Source: Nocardioides sp. (GTDB lineage Bacteria > Actinomycetota > Actinomycetes > Propionibacteriales > Nocardioidaceae). From it: a stretch of 13,530 nucleotides of DNA. Shown piece by piece: positions 1-11,162 of this stretch. A program made the position numbers and the translations under genes. The notes below the pieces were generated by a model. That model was not told where the DNA came from. It saw only the letters and a program-made list of their open reading frames with translations, and did not search any database. Numbering within the stretch: the stretch's first letter is position 1; every line of letters begins with the position of its first letter. Location of the stretch: positions 1-13,530 of the forward strand of contig JAJPEO010000275.1 of assembly GCA_021166815.1 (NCBI GenBank). The letters are read 5' to 3'.

Positions 1-316
1 CGACCGGGTCATCACCTTCGACCCGGAGGGCCGTCCCGAGGTCGCCAACCTGCTGACGCTGGTGTCGCTGTGCGAGGGGGTCGAGCCCGAGCTGGTCGCT
101 GCGGAGATCGGCGACGGCGGCGGAGGTGCGCTGAAGAAGCGGGTCACCGACGCCCTCAACACCGAGCTCGCTCCCCTGCGCGCCCGCCGGGCCGAGCTGG
201 AGGCCGACCCGGGCTACCTCACCGACGTCCTGCGCCGGGGCAACGAGCGCGCCAACGAGGTCGCCGACGCGACCCTGGCCGAGGTGCGCGAGGCGATGGG
301 CATGGTCTACTCCTGA
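1..316 (+). CDS. trpS: Tryptophan--tRNA ligase, C-terminal part (5' end outside the window)
   Basis: This is the last 104 residues of tryptophanyl-tRNA synthetase, a cytoplasmic class I enzyme that charges tRNA-Trp. The open frame enters from the left edge (first full codon at base 2) and stops with TGA at 314-316. The segment begins with ITFDPEGRPEVANLLTL, which matches the stretch of bacterial TrpS that follows the KMSKS loop (typically IRFDPE..PGVSNLL). It ends with a helical tail typical of the family (LRRGNERANEVADATLAEVREAMG). The Rossmann domain with HIGH and KMSKS would lie upstream, so the catalytic motifs cannot be inspected here. The C-terminal third looks intact, with no frameshift. 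No clear terminator hairpin follows it, and the next gene is a lipase on the same strand 133 bases away with its own candidate control elements. Confidence 0.93.
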   Translation, partial: DRVITFDPEGRPEVANLLTLVSLCEGVEPELVAAEIGDGGGGALKKRVTDALNTELAPLRARRAELEADPGYLTDVLRRGNERANEVADATLAEVREAMGMVYS

Positions 317-327
317 GCCCGGTGCCA

Positions 328-343
328 CGTGACCCAGGTCACA
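328..343. promoter_or_regulatory. CRP/GlxR-type operator upstream of the lipase gene
   Basis: Bases 329-342 read GTGACCCAGGTCAC, a perfect palindrome (6-bp arms, 2-bp centre) that also fits the CRP-family pattern GTGA-N6-TCAC. With flanks it reads CGTGACCCAGGTCACA, close to the consensus of actinobacterial cAMP-type regulators (GlxR of Corynebacterium, Crp/Rv3676 of Mycobacterium). It lies 107 bases upstream of the lipase start and just after the trpS stop, so the lipase is the likely target. The regulator itself is not in this window, and binding is inferred from the sequence only. Confidence 0.6.
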
Positions 344-379
344 CGGCGCTCGTAGCACATCGCACGCTGCCCTGGGGCC

Positions 380-408
380 TTTTCAAGGAAGTTCCCCACC
401 AGTAGCCT
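380..408 (+). promoter_or_regulatory. Possible lipase promoter (-35 TTTTCA, -10 TAGCCT)
   Basis: A TTTTCA element at 380-385 and a TAGCCT element at 403-408 are separated by 17 bases. The -10 fits the loose actinobacterial TAnnnT pattern and the -35 matches TTGACA at 4 of 6 positions. The start site would fall near 415, about 80 bases downstream of the CRP-type palindrome centre, a position compatible with activation. The match is weak and untested. Confidence 0.3.
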
Positions 409-449
409 CCCGCCATGGCCGGGCGGTCCGGTCCTGGGAGGGAAGCCAC

Positions 450-1697
450 ATGGCAGCCGCAACACCGTTTCGTCGTACCCGCATGATCGCGAGCGTGGCG
501 CTCAGCCTCGTCTCCACCGTCGCCCTGGCGGCGCTCACGGCCACCCCGGCCGGCGCCGCGGTCGAGGAGCCGCCGCGTCCGGCCTTCTACGAGGCACCGG
601 CCACGCTGCCGGCGGCCAACGGGGCCGTCATCCGCACCGAGGGCGTGAAGTACCTGCTGGACCCCCTCGACGCGAGCAGCCTGGTCCGCAACGCCCAGCG
701 TGTGCTCTACAAGTCGACCAACCGCAAGGGCGAGGCCATCGCCGTGTCCGGCACGGTCATCATCCCCAACGCCCCGTACCTCGGGCTCGGCAAGCGGCCG
801 GTCATCGGCTACGCGCCCGGCACGCAGGGCATGGCCGACCGCTGCGCGCCCTCACGGCTGTTCTCGGAGCTGTTCGAGTACGAGGGCCTGTTCATCGAGG
901 GCCTGCTCCAGCGTGGCTACGCGATCGCCATGCCCGACTACGAGGGCCTGGGCACCCAGGGCGTGCACACCTACATGGACCGCGTGTCCCAGGGCCGGGC
1001 GACCCTGGACGTGGTCCGTGCCGCCCAGCGCATGGGTCTGGGGCTCGACAGCACCCACCCGGTCGGCCTGATGGGCTACAGCCAGGGTGGCGGCGGCGCG
1101 GCCTCAGCGGCGGAGCTCGCGGCGTCGTACGCCCCTGACCTGCGCGTCAAGGGCGCGGTCGTGGGCGCGGTCCCGGCCGACCTCGGCATGGTCGCGACCA
1201 ACCTCGACGGCGGGTTGTTCTCCGCGTTCTCGTTCTTCGCCCTGCGGGGTCTGGCCGAGAGCTACGACGTCGACCTGGTCCCGTACCTCAACGCCGAGGG
1301 GCGGGCGACGATGGACGCCGTCGAGCAGGACTGCGTGTTCGACCTGTTCGACAACGCGTTCGTGAGGTCCGAGACGCTCAGCGCCAACGGCCAGCCGATG
1401 TCGACGCTCATGGCCGCCGAGCCGTTCCGGTCGATCATCGAGGCCCAGCGCATCGGGAGGACCAAGCCGGCGTTCCCGGTCCTGGTGACCCACTCGCTGC
1501 TCGACGACACCATCCCCTACGCCGCCGGCAAGAACATGGCGAAGGGCTGGTGCAGCAAGGGCGCCAACGTGCGGTTCTCCTCCAACGTGGCACCCCTGCA
1601 CGTCGGCGGGATGATCCCGCACGCCGCCGAGGCGATGCCGTTCTTCGAGGCGCGCTTCGCCGGTCTGCCGCAGCTGAGCAACTGCTGGGTGCTCTGA
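450..1697 (+). CDS. Secreted LIP-family lipase / alpha-beta hydrolase
   Basis: A 415-residue exported serine hydrolase of the secretory lipase (LIP, Candida antarctica lipase A-like) family, expected to cleave acyl esters outside the cell. A signal peptide is clear: Arg-rich start (FRRTRM), hydrophobic core at about 13-31, and cleavage probable near AGA-A at 34-37. The nucleophile elbow is GYSQG (209-213, Ser211). The acid is Asp352 in LLDDTIPY and the base is probably His384 in PLHVGG. The 32-residue Asp-to-His distance equals that of the family's characterised member as I recall it. Four cysteines remain in the mature part (132, 295, 368, 412) and may form disulfides. The ATG is preceded at good distance by a GGGAGG Shine-Dalgarno at 436-441. 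It stands alone, between trpS and a convergent transporter. Substrate preference (triglyceride, short ester or steryl ester) cannot be read from the sequence. Confidence 0.85.
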   Translation: MAAATPFRRTRMIASVALSLVSTVALAALTATPAGAAVEEPPRPAFYEAPATLPAANGAVIRTEGVKYLLDPLDASSLVRNAQRVLYKSTNRKGEAIAVSGTVIIPNAPYLGLGKRPVIGYAPGTQGMADRCAPSRLFSELFEYEGLFIEGLLQRGYAIAMPDYEGLGTQGVHTYMDRVSQGRATLDVVRAAQRMGLGLDSTHPVGLMGYSQGGGGAASAAELAASYAPDLRVKGAVVGAVPADLGMVATNLDGGLFSAFSFFALRGLAESYDVDLVPYLNAEGRATMDAVEQDCVFDLFDNAFVRSETLSANGQPMSTLMAAEPFRSIIEAQRIGRTKPAFPVLVTHSLLDDTIPYAAGKNMAKGWCSKGANVRFSSNVAPLHVGGMIPHAAEAMPFFEARFAGLPQLSNCWVL

Positions 1698-1711
1698 GTC
1701 GCACCCCTCGT

Positions 1712-1749
1712 CCCGTGTGCCCCCGGCGTCAGCGCCGGGGGCGCACGGG
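1712..1749. terminator. Bidirectional hairpin terminator between the lipase and MFS genes
   Basis: A 17-bp stem (1712-1728 with 1733-1749, one G-T wobble) closes a TCAG loop. It lies 14 bases after the lipase stop and 14 bases beyond the end of the convergent transporter gene, so it can serve both. There is no U tract, as is usual in high-GC actinobacteria. Confidence 0.85.
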
Positions 1750-1763
1750 CACCACGAGGCGGG

Positions 1764-3008
1764 TCACCCGGACACCGGAGTCGGGACCGCCCCACGGTTC
1801 CGTACGTGCAGCCTGGCCGAGACGAGCAGCACCAGCACGCCCGCCACGGAGAGGGCGACGCCGACCAGGGCCGGTGAGCGCAGTCCCCAGCCGGCAGCGA
1901 TCACCAGTCCGCCCAGCCAGGCGCCGAGCGCGTTGGCCAGGTTGAGCGAGGCGTGGTTCATCGCCGCGCCCAGCGCCTGGGCGTCGCCGGCGACGTCCAT
2001 CAGCCGCAGCTGCAGGTTGACCACGAGGACCGAGCCGAGCGCGGTGATCAGGAAGGCCACCGGCAGGGCCGCCCAGGAGTACGGCGCCGCGACCCAGAAC
2101 AGGGCGATGGCCACGCCGAGTCCGGTGCCACCGATCAGCAGCGACCGGAAGACCGACCAGTCCGCCATCACCCCGGCCGCCCAGGTGCCGGCGATCATGC
2201 CGAGACCGAACGAGAGCAGGAACACGGGTACGGCACGCTGCGTCAGCCCGGCCACGTCGGTCACGACCGGCGCGATGTAGGAGTAGACCGCGAACATGCC
2301 GCCGAAGCCGATGGCGCCGGCGAGCAGCGTCAGCCACACCTGCGGCATCCGGAAGGCCGACAGCTCGCGGCGACCGCTCGCGTTGCGGTCACCCGGCGTC
2401 GAGGGCACGCACCAGAGCACCAGCGCGAGGGTGAGCACGCCCAGGGCAGCCACCGCCCAGAACGCCGCGCGCCACCCGAGCTCCTGGCCGAGCACGGTCG
2501 CGGCGGGGACCCCCAGCACGTTGGCCACCGAGAGGCCCAGCATCACCGTGGCGACGGCGCGCCCCTTGCGGCCCGGGGACACCAGGCTCGCGGCGACGAG
2601 GGACGCGATGCCGAAGTAGGCACCGTGCGGCAGGCCGCTGGCGAAGCGGGCCACGAACAGGGTCTCGTACGACCCGGCGACCGCGCTCCAGGCGTTGGCG
2701 AGGGCGAAGCCCACCATCAGCCACACCAGGAGCGCGCGGCGCGGCAGCCGGGCCCCCAGGAAGGCGAGCACCGGGGCGCCCACGACCACGCCCAGCGCGT
2801 AGGCGGAGATGACGTGGCCGGCCCCCGGGATGGAGACCCCGACGCCGGTGGCGATCTCGGGCAGCAGGCCCATCGTGACGAACTCGGTGGTGCCGATCGC
2901 GAAGCCGCCGGTGGCGAGTGCGAACATCGCCAGTCCCGGGTGCCCTCCGACTCGCGAGGGTGCGGCACCGGGCGCCGGCTCGCGGGTCGTCCGTCTCGTC
3001 ATGGCCAC
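1764..3008 (-). CDS. MFS transporter, DHA1 family (AraJ/Cmx-like efflux)
   Basis: A 414-residue integral membrane protein with about 12 hydrophobic segments. The segment GTTEFVTMGLLPEIA (39-53) in helix 1 is the signature of the DHA1 subgroup containing AraJ, SotB and the actinobacterial chloramphenicol exporters Cmx/CmlR. A motif A-like loop, GARLPRRALL (85-94), follows helix 2. Such proteins are proton-driven exporters of drugs or sugars; the substrate here is unknown. The GTG at 3008 is preferred over the ATG at 3002 because GGAG lies 6 bases upstream of the GTG but 12 from the ATG. The gene converges on the lipase and follows icd on the same strand, separated from it by a strong hairpin, so it probably has its own promoter. 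A small inverted repeat at 3050-3062 could be its operator. It is not a dedicated resistance gene on any sequence evidence seen here. Confidence 0.85.
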   Translation of the reverse strand: MAMTRRTTREPAPGAAPSRVGGHPGLAMFALATGGFAIGTTEFVTMGLLPEIATGVGVSIPGAGHVISAYALGVVVGAPVLAFLGARLPRRALLVWLMVGFALANAWSAVAGSYETLFVARFASGLPHGAYFGIASLVAASLVSPGRKGRAVATVMLGLSVANVLGVPAATVLGQELGWRAAFWAVAALGVLTLALVLWCVPSTPGDRNASGRRELSAFRMPQVWLTLLAGAIGFGGMFAVYSYIAPVVTDVAGLTQRAVPVFLLSFGLGMIAGTWAAGVMADWSVFRSLLIGGTGLGVAIALFWVAAPYSWAALPVAFLITALGSVLVVNLQLRLMDVAGDAQALGAAMNHASLNLANALGAWLGGLVIAAGWGLRSPALVGVALSVAGVLVLLVSARLHVRNRGAVPTPVSG

Positions 3009-3069
3009 ACCAGTCTCCAGCAGTGGGCCCGGCTGCCCTATTCCCCGGCGGCCCTCAGGGCCACGGACG

Positions 3070-3108
3070 CACGAAGGGGCCGCCGGGTGGTCCGGCGGCC
3101 CCTTCGTG
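3070..3108 (-). terminator. Hairpin terminator of icd
   Basis: A perfect 17-bp GC-rich stem (3070-3086 with 3092-3108) with a 5-base loop starts 7 bases beyond the icd stop codon at 3116-3118. It separates icd from the transporter gene downstream on the same strand. No U tract is present. Confidence 0.85.
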
Positions 3109-3115
3109 GTGTGGC

Positions 3116-6655
<3,540 letters not shown>

Positions 6656-7360
6656 TCAGCGCGCCGCGTGCTCCAGGTCGACGACGAGCCCCTCGTCCAG
6701 GTCGACGATCCGCACCAGGCCCACGCCCTCGGCGTAGTAGCGCTCCTGCTCGGTGTCGGCCTCGTACGACGTCTGCACGACATCGGACCAGCCGTTCACC
6801 ACGGTGCGGTCCTGCACCCGCGTCACGATGTCGCCGTCCGGCAGGGAGACGGTGACCCACCCGTCCCCCAGCCGGGGGGCACGGGGCAGCAGCACACCGG
6901 CCTCGGTCCCTCCCCCGGCTCGCCACGTGCGCGCGGCGCGGGAGTCGTGGCCCAGCCACCACACGTTGCCGGAGGTGTCCTGGGCGACGTAGTCGACCGT
7001 CTCGGCCACCGGCCGGCCCTTCACGCGGAGGGTCTCGCGCACCGGCGTGGTGGCGACCCCGGCCACGTCGACCGTCTGGACACCCACCTGCACGACCATC
7101 TCCCCGACCTCGCGGCCCTCGCGGGTGACGACGTAGCGGCGGCTCTCGCCCCTCTCCCAGCCCAGCCACGGGTTGTCGAGGTCGGTCACGAAGTCGGCAG
7201 GGTCCGGCGACGGCGTCGGGACCTCCAGGCCGTCGATGCCGCTGGCGTCGTACGGCGCAGGCTGGCCCACGCCGCCGCACCCGGCGAGGGTGAGGACGGC
7301 GAGGGCCAGGCACGCCGGACCGAGGTGTCGTCGTACGGCTCGGAACATGGGCGCCAGCAT
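6656..7360 (-). CDS. Putative lipoprotein of unknown function
   Basis: A 234-residue predicted lipoprotein. The N terminus has basic residues, a hydrophobic stretch at 14-26 and a lipobox LAGC (25-28), so Cys28 should be lipidated and the protein anchored outside the membrane. The mature part is beta-strand-like. It resembles a family of actinobacterial secreted proteins with an NPW/NPY-start segment (DNPWLGWERGESRRYVV), then VAGVATTPVRET, DYVAQDTSGNVWWLG, a LPRAPRLGDGW segment and YYAEGVGLVRI. I know of no assigned function and do not propose one. The ATG at 7360 is chosen because GGAG lies 8 bases upstream; the next ATG (7348) lacks a ribosome site. It is divergent from mdh across only 62 bases and converges on the aquaporin gene. 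Confidence 0.75.
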   Translation of the reverse strand: MLAPMFRAVRRHLGPACLALAVLTLAGCGGVGQPAPYDASGIDGLEVPTPSPDPADFVTDLDNPWLGWERGESRRYVVTREGREVGEMVVQVGVQTVDVAGVATTPVRETLRVKGRPVAETVDYVAQDTSGNVWWLGHDSRAARTWRAGGGTEAGVLLPRAPRLGDGWVTVSLPDGDIVTRVQDRTVVNGWSDVVQTSYEADTEQERYYAEGVGLVRIVDLDEGLVVDLEHAAR

Positions 7361-7379
7361 GCCAGCCGCTCCGCGCTGC

Positions 7380-7385
7380 TAGCGT
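7380..7385 (+). promoter_or_regulatory. Possible -10 element of mdh (TAGCGT)
   Basis: TAGCGT in the context GCTAGCGTCAGC fits the TAnnnT pattern and stands 37 bases before the mdh GTG, in the short gap shared with the divergent lipoprotein gene. No clear -35 box accompanies it. The icd-type palindrome is absent from this gap, so mdh does not appear to share that operator. Confidence 0.3.
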
Positions 7386-7422
7386 CAGCAGGACAGACCA
7401 TTGACCTCGCGAGGAGAAACAC

Positions 7423-8412
7423 GTGACCTCCAGCCAGCCCCTCAAGGTGGCCGTGACCGGTGCCGCCGGTCAGATCGGCTACAGCTTGCTCTTCCGCCTC
7501 GCCAGTGGCGCGCTGGCGGCGGACCGCCCGATCGAGCTGCGCCTGCTCGAGATCGAGCCGGCGCTCAAGGCCCTCGAGGGCGTCGTGATGGAGCTCGACG
7601 ACTGCGCCTTCCCCGGCCTGGCCGGTGTCGAGATCGGCAGCGACCCCACCAAGATCTTCGACGGCGTCAACCTCGCCCTGCTCGTCGGCGCGCGCCCGCG
7701 CGGCCCCGGCATGGAGCGCGGTGACCTCCTCGAGGCCAACGGCGCGATCTTCACCGCCCAGGGCAAGGCTCTCAACGAGGTCGCCGCCTCCGACGTGCGC
7801 ATCGGCGTCACCGGCAACCCCGCCAACACCAACGCCCTCATCGCCTCGCGCAACGCCCCGGACATCCCGGCCGAGCGCTTCTCCGCGCTGACCCGCCTCG
7901 ACCACAACCGCGCGATCAGCCAGCTCGCGGCCAAGACGGGCGCCAAGGTCACCGACATCACCCACATGACCATCTGGGGCAACCACTCCGCGACCCAGTA
8001 CCCCGACCTGTTCAACGCGCAGGTCAAGGGCCAGAACGCCGCCGAGCTCGTGGGCGACCAGGCCTGGCTCGAGAACGACTTCATCCCGACCGTGGCCAAG
8101 CGCGGCGCCGCGATCATCGACGCCCGTGGCTCGTCCTCGGCCGCCTCGGCCGCGTCGGCGACCATCGACGCCGCCCGCGACTGGCTGTTCGGCACCGCCG
8201 AGGGCGACTGGGTCTCCATGGCCGTGCGCTCCAACGGTGAGTACGGCGTGCCCGAGGGCCTGATCTCGTCCTTCCCCGTCACCACCTCCGGTGGCGACTG
8301 GAGCATCGTCGAGGGTCTCGACGTCAACGAGTTCTCCCGCGCCCGCATCGACGCCTCGACGGCCGAGCTGGCCGAGGAGCGCGACGCGGTGACGGAGCTC
8401 GGCCTGATCTGA
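7423..8412 (+). CDS. mdh: Malate dehydrogenase (NAD-dependent)
   Basis: A 329-residue cytoplasmic enzyme that interconverts malate and oxaloacetate in the TCA cycle, of the cytosolic-type MDH group found in Thermus and Corynebacterium. The Rossmann glycine motif is [10 protein letters not shown] (Gly13, 16, 19). Strand 2 ends in LLEIE, whose acid residue favours NAD. The active-site loop [15 protein letters not shown] supplies Arg93 and Arg99. The catalytic pair is Asp160 (LTRLDHNRA, with Arg163) and His188 (IWGNHS). The GTG start has GAGGAG at 7411-7416, 6 bases upstream, and the length is normal. The gene is divergent from the lipoprotein gene and convergent with the DUF3017-folD pair, with a large palindrome between. 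It lies about 2 kb from icd but is not in the same transcription unit. Confidence 0.97.
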   Translation: MTSSQPLKVAVTGAAGQIGYSLLFRLASGALAADRPIELRLLEIEPALKALEGVVMELDDCAFPGLAGVEIGSDPTKIFDGVNLALLVGARPRGPGMERGDLLEANGAIFTAQGKALNEVAASDVRIGVTGNPANTNALIASRNAPDIPAERFSALTRLDHNRAISQLAAKTGAKVTDITHMTIWGNHSATQYPDLFNAQVKGQNAAELVGDQAWLENDFIPTVAKRGAAIIDARGSSSAASAASATIDAARDWLFGTAEGDWVSMAVRSNGEYGVPEGLISSFPVTTSGGDWSIVEGLDVNEFSRARIDASTAELAEERDAVTELGLI

Positions 8413-8452
8413 CGGCTGCTCCCGTACGGGTCTCCTGGCCCGATCCGCTCAG

Positions 8453-8520
8453 GTAACCGGCAGTTGGGTGCACCGAACGGCGCGAATTCGCGCCGGGAAG
8501 TGCACCTGACTGCCGGTTAC
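8453..8520. repeat. 68-base nested palindrome between mdh and the DUF3017 gene (probable bidirectional terminator)
   Basis: The outer arms, 8453-8473 and 8500-8520, are 21 bp each with two adjacent mismatches. The centre is a perfect 16-base palindrome, GGCGCGAATTCGCGCC (8479-8494), on exactly the same axis, separated from the arms by small internal loops. The octamer CGCTCAGG occurs on both sides, at 8446-8453 and 8524-8531. It sits between two converging genes, so termination in both directions is the obvious role. The length and nested symmetry exceed a usual terminator and would also suit a repetitive extragenic palindrome or miniature mobile element. Confidence 0.8.
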
Positions 8521-8541
8521 TTGCGCTCAGGGCAGGCCGGG

Positions 8542-8562
8542 GTGACCGCCCGCGGCGGTCAC
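8542..8562 (-). terminator. Short hairpin terminator after the DUF3017 gene
   Basis: GTGACCGCC and GGCGGTCAC form a perfect 9-bp stem with a CGC loop, 12 bases beyond the stop codon of the DUF3017 gene. It probably ends the folD-DUF3017 transcript. It lacks a U tract. Confidence 0.6.
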
Positions 8563-8574
8563 GGCGCGGGCGGG

Positions 8575-8973
8575 TCAGAAGCCGGGCTGCTCGGGGATGG
8601 TCGTGGCGAGCGCGATGAGCGCCGCACCGAGAGCGACCAGCACGACGGCGTCGAGCACCTTGTGGCGCACGGCGAGCATGCCGGCGTCGACGGGTCGCAG
8701 CACCAGGCGCACGGCGGCGCCGAAGAACAGCGCCCCGCCCATGGTCCGTACGCCGCCCCGCCAGGAGCCGAGCGCCACGGCGCCCAGGCCGACGGCGACC
8801 ACGGCGAGCACCACGAGGTAGAACGCTCCCCCGATGGTGGAGGGGTAGCGACGGGGTTCGGCCTCCCCGCGACCGGGGGCCTCGTTGTCGACGAGCTCCT
8901 CGGCCGAGATCGGCGGGACCTCGTCGGGAGGCTTCGTGGGCCGGGGCGGCTCGGCCCCGTCGCGCGGGTTCAC
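8575..8973 (-). CDS. DUF3017 domain membrane protein
   Basis: A 132-residue small membrane protein. The first 45 residues are Pro- and Glu-rich and polar (PRPTKPPDEVPPISAEE), followed by three hydrophobic segments at about 48-69, 77-92 and 107-126. Composition and place, directly after folD, match the actinobacterial DUF3017 family, whose function is unknown. The GTG at 8973 is the only sensible start and lies 5 bases beyond the folD stop with no clear ribosome site, so translation is probably coupled to folD. It is followed by a short hairpin and then the large palindrome facing mdh. The conserved linkage to folD suggests co-expression, but I infer no biochemical role. Confidence 0.8.
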   Translation of the reverse strand: MNPRDGAEPPRPTKPPDEVPPISAEELVDNEAPGRGEAEPRRYPSTIGGAFYLVVLAVVAVGLGAVALGSWRGGVRTMGGALFFGAAVRLVLRPVDAGMLAVRHKVLDAVVLVALGAALIALATTIPEQPGF

Positions 8974-8978
8974 GGCAC

Positions 8979-9839
8979 TCAGCCGAGCGACTTCTCGGCG
9001 ATGCCCACGATGTTGGACAGCAGCATGGCGCGGGTCATCGGGCCGACGCCGCCGGGGTTGGGCGAGACCCAGCCGGCGACGTCCCAGACGTCGTCGGCGA
9101 CGTCGCCGGCGATCTTGCCGTCGACGCGCGAGACGCCGACGTCGAGGACGGCAGCGCCGGGCTTGACCATGTCGCCGGTGATGATGCCGGGCACGCCGGC
9201 GGCGGCCACCACGATGTCGGCGCGGCGGACGTGGGCGGCGAGGTCGACGGTGCCGGTGTGGCACAGGGTGACCGTGGCGTTCTCGGAGCGGCGCGTGAGC
9301 AGCAGGCCGAGGGGGCGCCCGACGGTCACGCCGCGGCCCACGACGACGACCTCGGCGCCGGCGATCGTGACGTCGTGGCGGCGCAGCAGCTCGACGATGC
9401 CGAAGGGGGTGCACGGCAGCGGGGCCTCGTTGCCGAGGACGAGCCACCCGAGGTTGGTCGGGTGGAGGCCGTCGGCATCCTTGGCGGGGTCGATCAGGCC
9501 CAGGACGCGGTTCTCGTCGCGGCCCCGCGGAAGCGGGAGCTGGACGATGTAGCCGGTGCAGGCGGGGTCGTCGTTGAGGGAGCGGACGGCGTCCTCGATC
9601 TCGGCCTGGCTGGCGACCTCGGGGAGGTCGATGCGGATCGAGTCGATGCCGACCTCGGCGCAGTCCTTGTGCTTGCCGGCGACGTACCACCGCGAGCCCG
9701 GGTCGTCGCCCACGAGCACGGTGCCCAGGCCGGGGACGATGCCCCGCTCCTTGAGGGCGGCCACGCGGACGCGGAGCTCGTCCTTGATGGCTGCAGCGGT
9801 CGCGGTCCCGTCGAGCTTCTGTGCCGTCACAGGCGCCAT
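8979..9839 (-). CDS. folD: Bifunctional methylenetetrahydrofolate dehydrogenase / methenyltetrahydrofolate cyclohydrolase
   Basis: A 286-residue enzyme that converts 5,10-methylene-THF to 10-formyl-THF using NADP+, feeding the formyl-transfer steps catalysed by PurN and PurH. Catalytic Tyr52 and Lys56 lie in [16 protein letters not shown]. The folate-side motif QLPLP (100-104) and the KDADGLHP segment (120-127) follow. The NADP site is [11 protein letters not shown] (168-178), and the family signature [15 protein letters not shown] spans 259-273. The start is uncertain. ATG at 9839 gives a normal length but has no good Shine-Dalgarno; GTG at 9830 would give the family-like start TAQKLDG. The GTG at 9869 adds non-homologous residues. 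It lies 60 bases after an MFS transporter gene and is followed at once by the DUF3017 gene. Confidence 0.96.
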   Translation of the reverse strand: MAPVTAQKLDGTATAAAIKDELRVRVAALKERGIVPGLGTVLVGDDPGSRWYVAGKHKDCAEVGIDSIRIDLPEVASQAEIEDAVRSLNDDPACTGYIVQLPLPRGRDENRVLGLIDPAKDADGLHPTNLGWLVLGNEAPLPCTPFGIVELLRRHDVTIAGAEVVVVGRGVTVGRPLGLLLTRRSENATVTLCHTGTVDLAAHVRRADIVVAAAGVPGIITGDMVKPGAAVLDVGVSRVDGKIAGDVADDVWDVAGWVSPNPGGVGPMTRAMLLSNIVGIAEKSLG

Positions 9840-9899
9840 TCTTGGGACGCGCGGCCGCTGGACCCCCACCGGGCGAGGGCGAGCCGCCGGAGGCCCCGC

Positions 9900-11147
9900 T
9901 CAGGCGCTCACCGGCGCGCCCACGCGGACCAGGTGCTGCTCCGCGGCGCGCGCCGCGGGGTGCGCGAGCGCGGCCGCGAGCACCCCGATGGCGGCGATGA
10001 CGACCCACCCCGGCGTGCCCCACTGCAGGGCGAGGAAGGTGTAGAGCGCGGGGAAGACGATCGGCTCGACCTGGTAGCCCAGGCCCCACACGCCCTGGTA
10101 GTCGCCCAGGCGGCGGTGGTCGGACAGCTCGGAGGTGAAGCCCCAGTCGGCTGCGGACTGCCACAGCTCGGCACCGGTGATGGTGACGTGCCCGATCCAG
10201 ATGAGCACGATCGAGACCCAGCCGATGGTGTCGTGGGTGATGGCAAGGACCGCGCAGGAGACGACGAAGGCCCAGCCGGACCACCGAAAGGCCTTGAGCG
10301 AGCCGTCGACCGAGTCGGCCACCCGCGACGCCCTGACCTGCAGGAGCACGGCCAGCACCGTGTTGGTGCCGAAGAGCCAGGCGAGCAGCGTGGGCGGGGC
10401 GTCGGTTCGCTCGACCAGCCAGAGCGGGACGACGACGTTGAGCAGGACCTGGTTGGACGACAGCACGCCGTTGCACATCGCGAGGGCCACGAAACCACGG
10501 TTGCGCCACGCCGCCGGCGCGGCGGTGACTGCGTCCTCCACCGTCGGGACGTGCACGGACCGCTCGATCGCGGGCAGCACCACCGCGATCATCAGCGCGT
10601 TGAGCACCAGCAGGCTGCCCGTGACGAGCGGGATCAGGCGTACGGCCTCCAGCCCGATGCCCAGCGCCACCCCGCTGGCGCCGGCGCCCAGGGTGTAGCC
10701 GACGTTGCGTGCCGCGCGCTGGTAGGCCATCGCGCGCACCCGCGTCTCGCGGGAGAAGACCGCGAGCCGGTAGACGTTGCGGGCGTTGCGTCCCGCGGTC
10801 TCGAAGACGGCCAGCACCGAGAGCATGGCCACGAACGAGAGCATCCCGTCCAGCAGCGGCCACACGAAGTAGAGCGCCGCCTCGACCGCCGCGGCGACCA
10901 CCCAGAGTGGCTTGGCGCCCAACCGGTCGGCGAGCCTGCCCATGGGCAGCTGGAGGAGCAGGGTGACGCCGGCGGCGATGGACATGCCGAGGCCCACCTC
11001 GGCGCCGGTGAGCCCGACCACCTTGGTGAAGTAGACGGCCGTACCGGTGAGGAAGGTGCCGGTCGCGAACGCCGAGAGCACCGACTGCACGACCAGGTCG
11101 CGCTCGAGCTTCGTCGGCGGAAGGATCCGGGCCCACCAGGTCATCAT
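9900..11147 (-). CDS. MFS transporter of unknown substrate
   Basis: A 415-residue major facilitator protein with about 12 hydrophobic segments. A motif A-type loop, GRLADRLGAKPL (70-81), lies between helices 2 and 3. A conserved-looking RETRVRAMAYQRAARNVGYTLG segment marks the helix 4-5 region. It resembles drug-efflux-like MFS proteins, but no substrate can be assigned. The start should be ATG 11147 (or ATG 11144): GGAGG at 11153-11157 lies 5 or 8 bases upstream. An in-frame GTG at 11153 overlaps that ribosome site and is unlikely. A perfect 14-bp palindrome, part of an 18-bp operator matching the one before icd, lies 15 bases upstream. The gene sits between purH and folD, which are often adjacent in related actinobacteria, so it looks like an insertion into that cluster. 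Confidence 0.85.
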   Translation of the reverse strand: MMTWWARILPPTKLERDLVVQSVLSAFATGTFLTGTAVYFTKVVGLTGAEVGLGMSIAAGVTLLLQLPMGRLADRLGAKPLWVVAAAVEAALYFVWPLLDGMLSFVAMLSVLAVFETAGRNARNVYRLAVFSRETRVRAMAYQRAARNVGYTLGAGASGVALGIGLEAVRLIPLVTGSLLVLNALMIAVVLPAIERSVHVPTVEDAVTAAPAAWRNRGFVALAMCNGVLSSNQVLLNVVVPLWLVERTDAPPTLLAWLFGTNTVLAVLLQVRASRVADSVDGSLKAFRWSGWAFVVSCAVLAITHDTIGWVSIVLIWIGHVTITGAELWQSAADWGFTSELSDHRRLGDYQGVWGLGYQVEPIVFPALYTFLALQWGTPGWVVIAAIGVLAAALAHPAARAAEQHLVRVGAPVSA

Positions 11148-11162
11148 CCGCACCTCCGAGAT

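Noticed and set aside
1764..3008. Reading the first MFS gene as a chloramphenicol resistance determinant
   Set aside because: The TTEFVTMGLLPEIA signature is shared by many exporters with other substrates; the sequence alone does not support a resistance call.
8421..8430. CCCGTACGGG self-complementary decamer just after mdh
   Set aside because: It has no loop, so it cannot be a hairpin terminator, and a 10-bp palindrome of this base composition may well occur by chance.
9840..9899. A possible second ZTP riboswitch before folD
   Set aside because: FolD genes can carry one, so I looked, but the 60-base gap has neither the CTGGCG nor the GCCTGGG elements and is too short.
8974..11136. Very long minus-strand open frame upstream of the DUF3017 gene
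   Set aside because: It overlaps folD and the MFS gene in another frame, and its product is an Arg/Pro/Gly-rich shadow. Only the part from GTG 8973 looks like a real protein.
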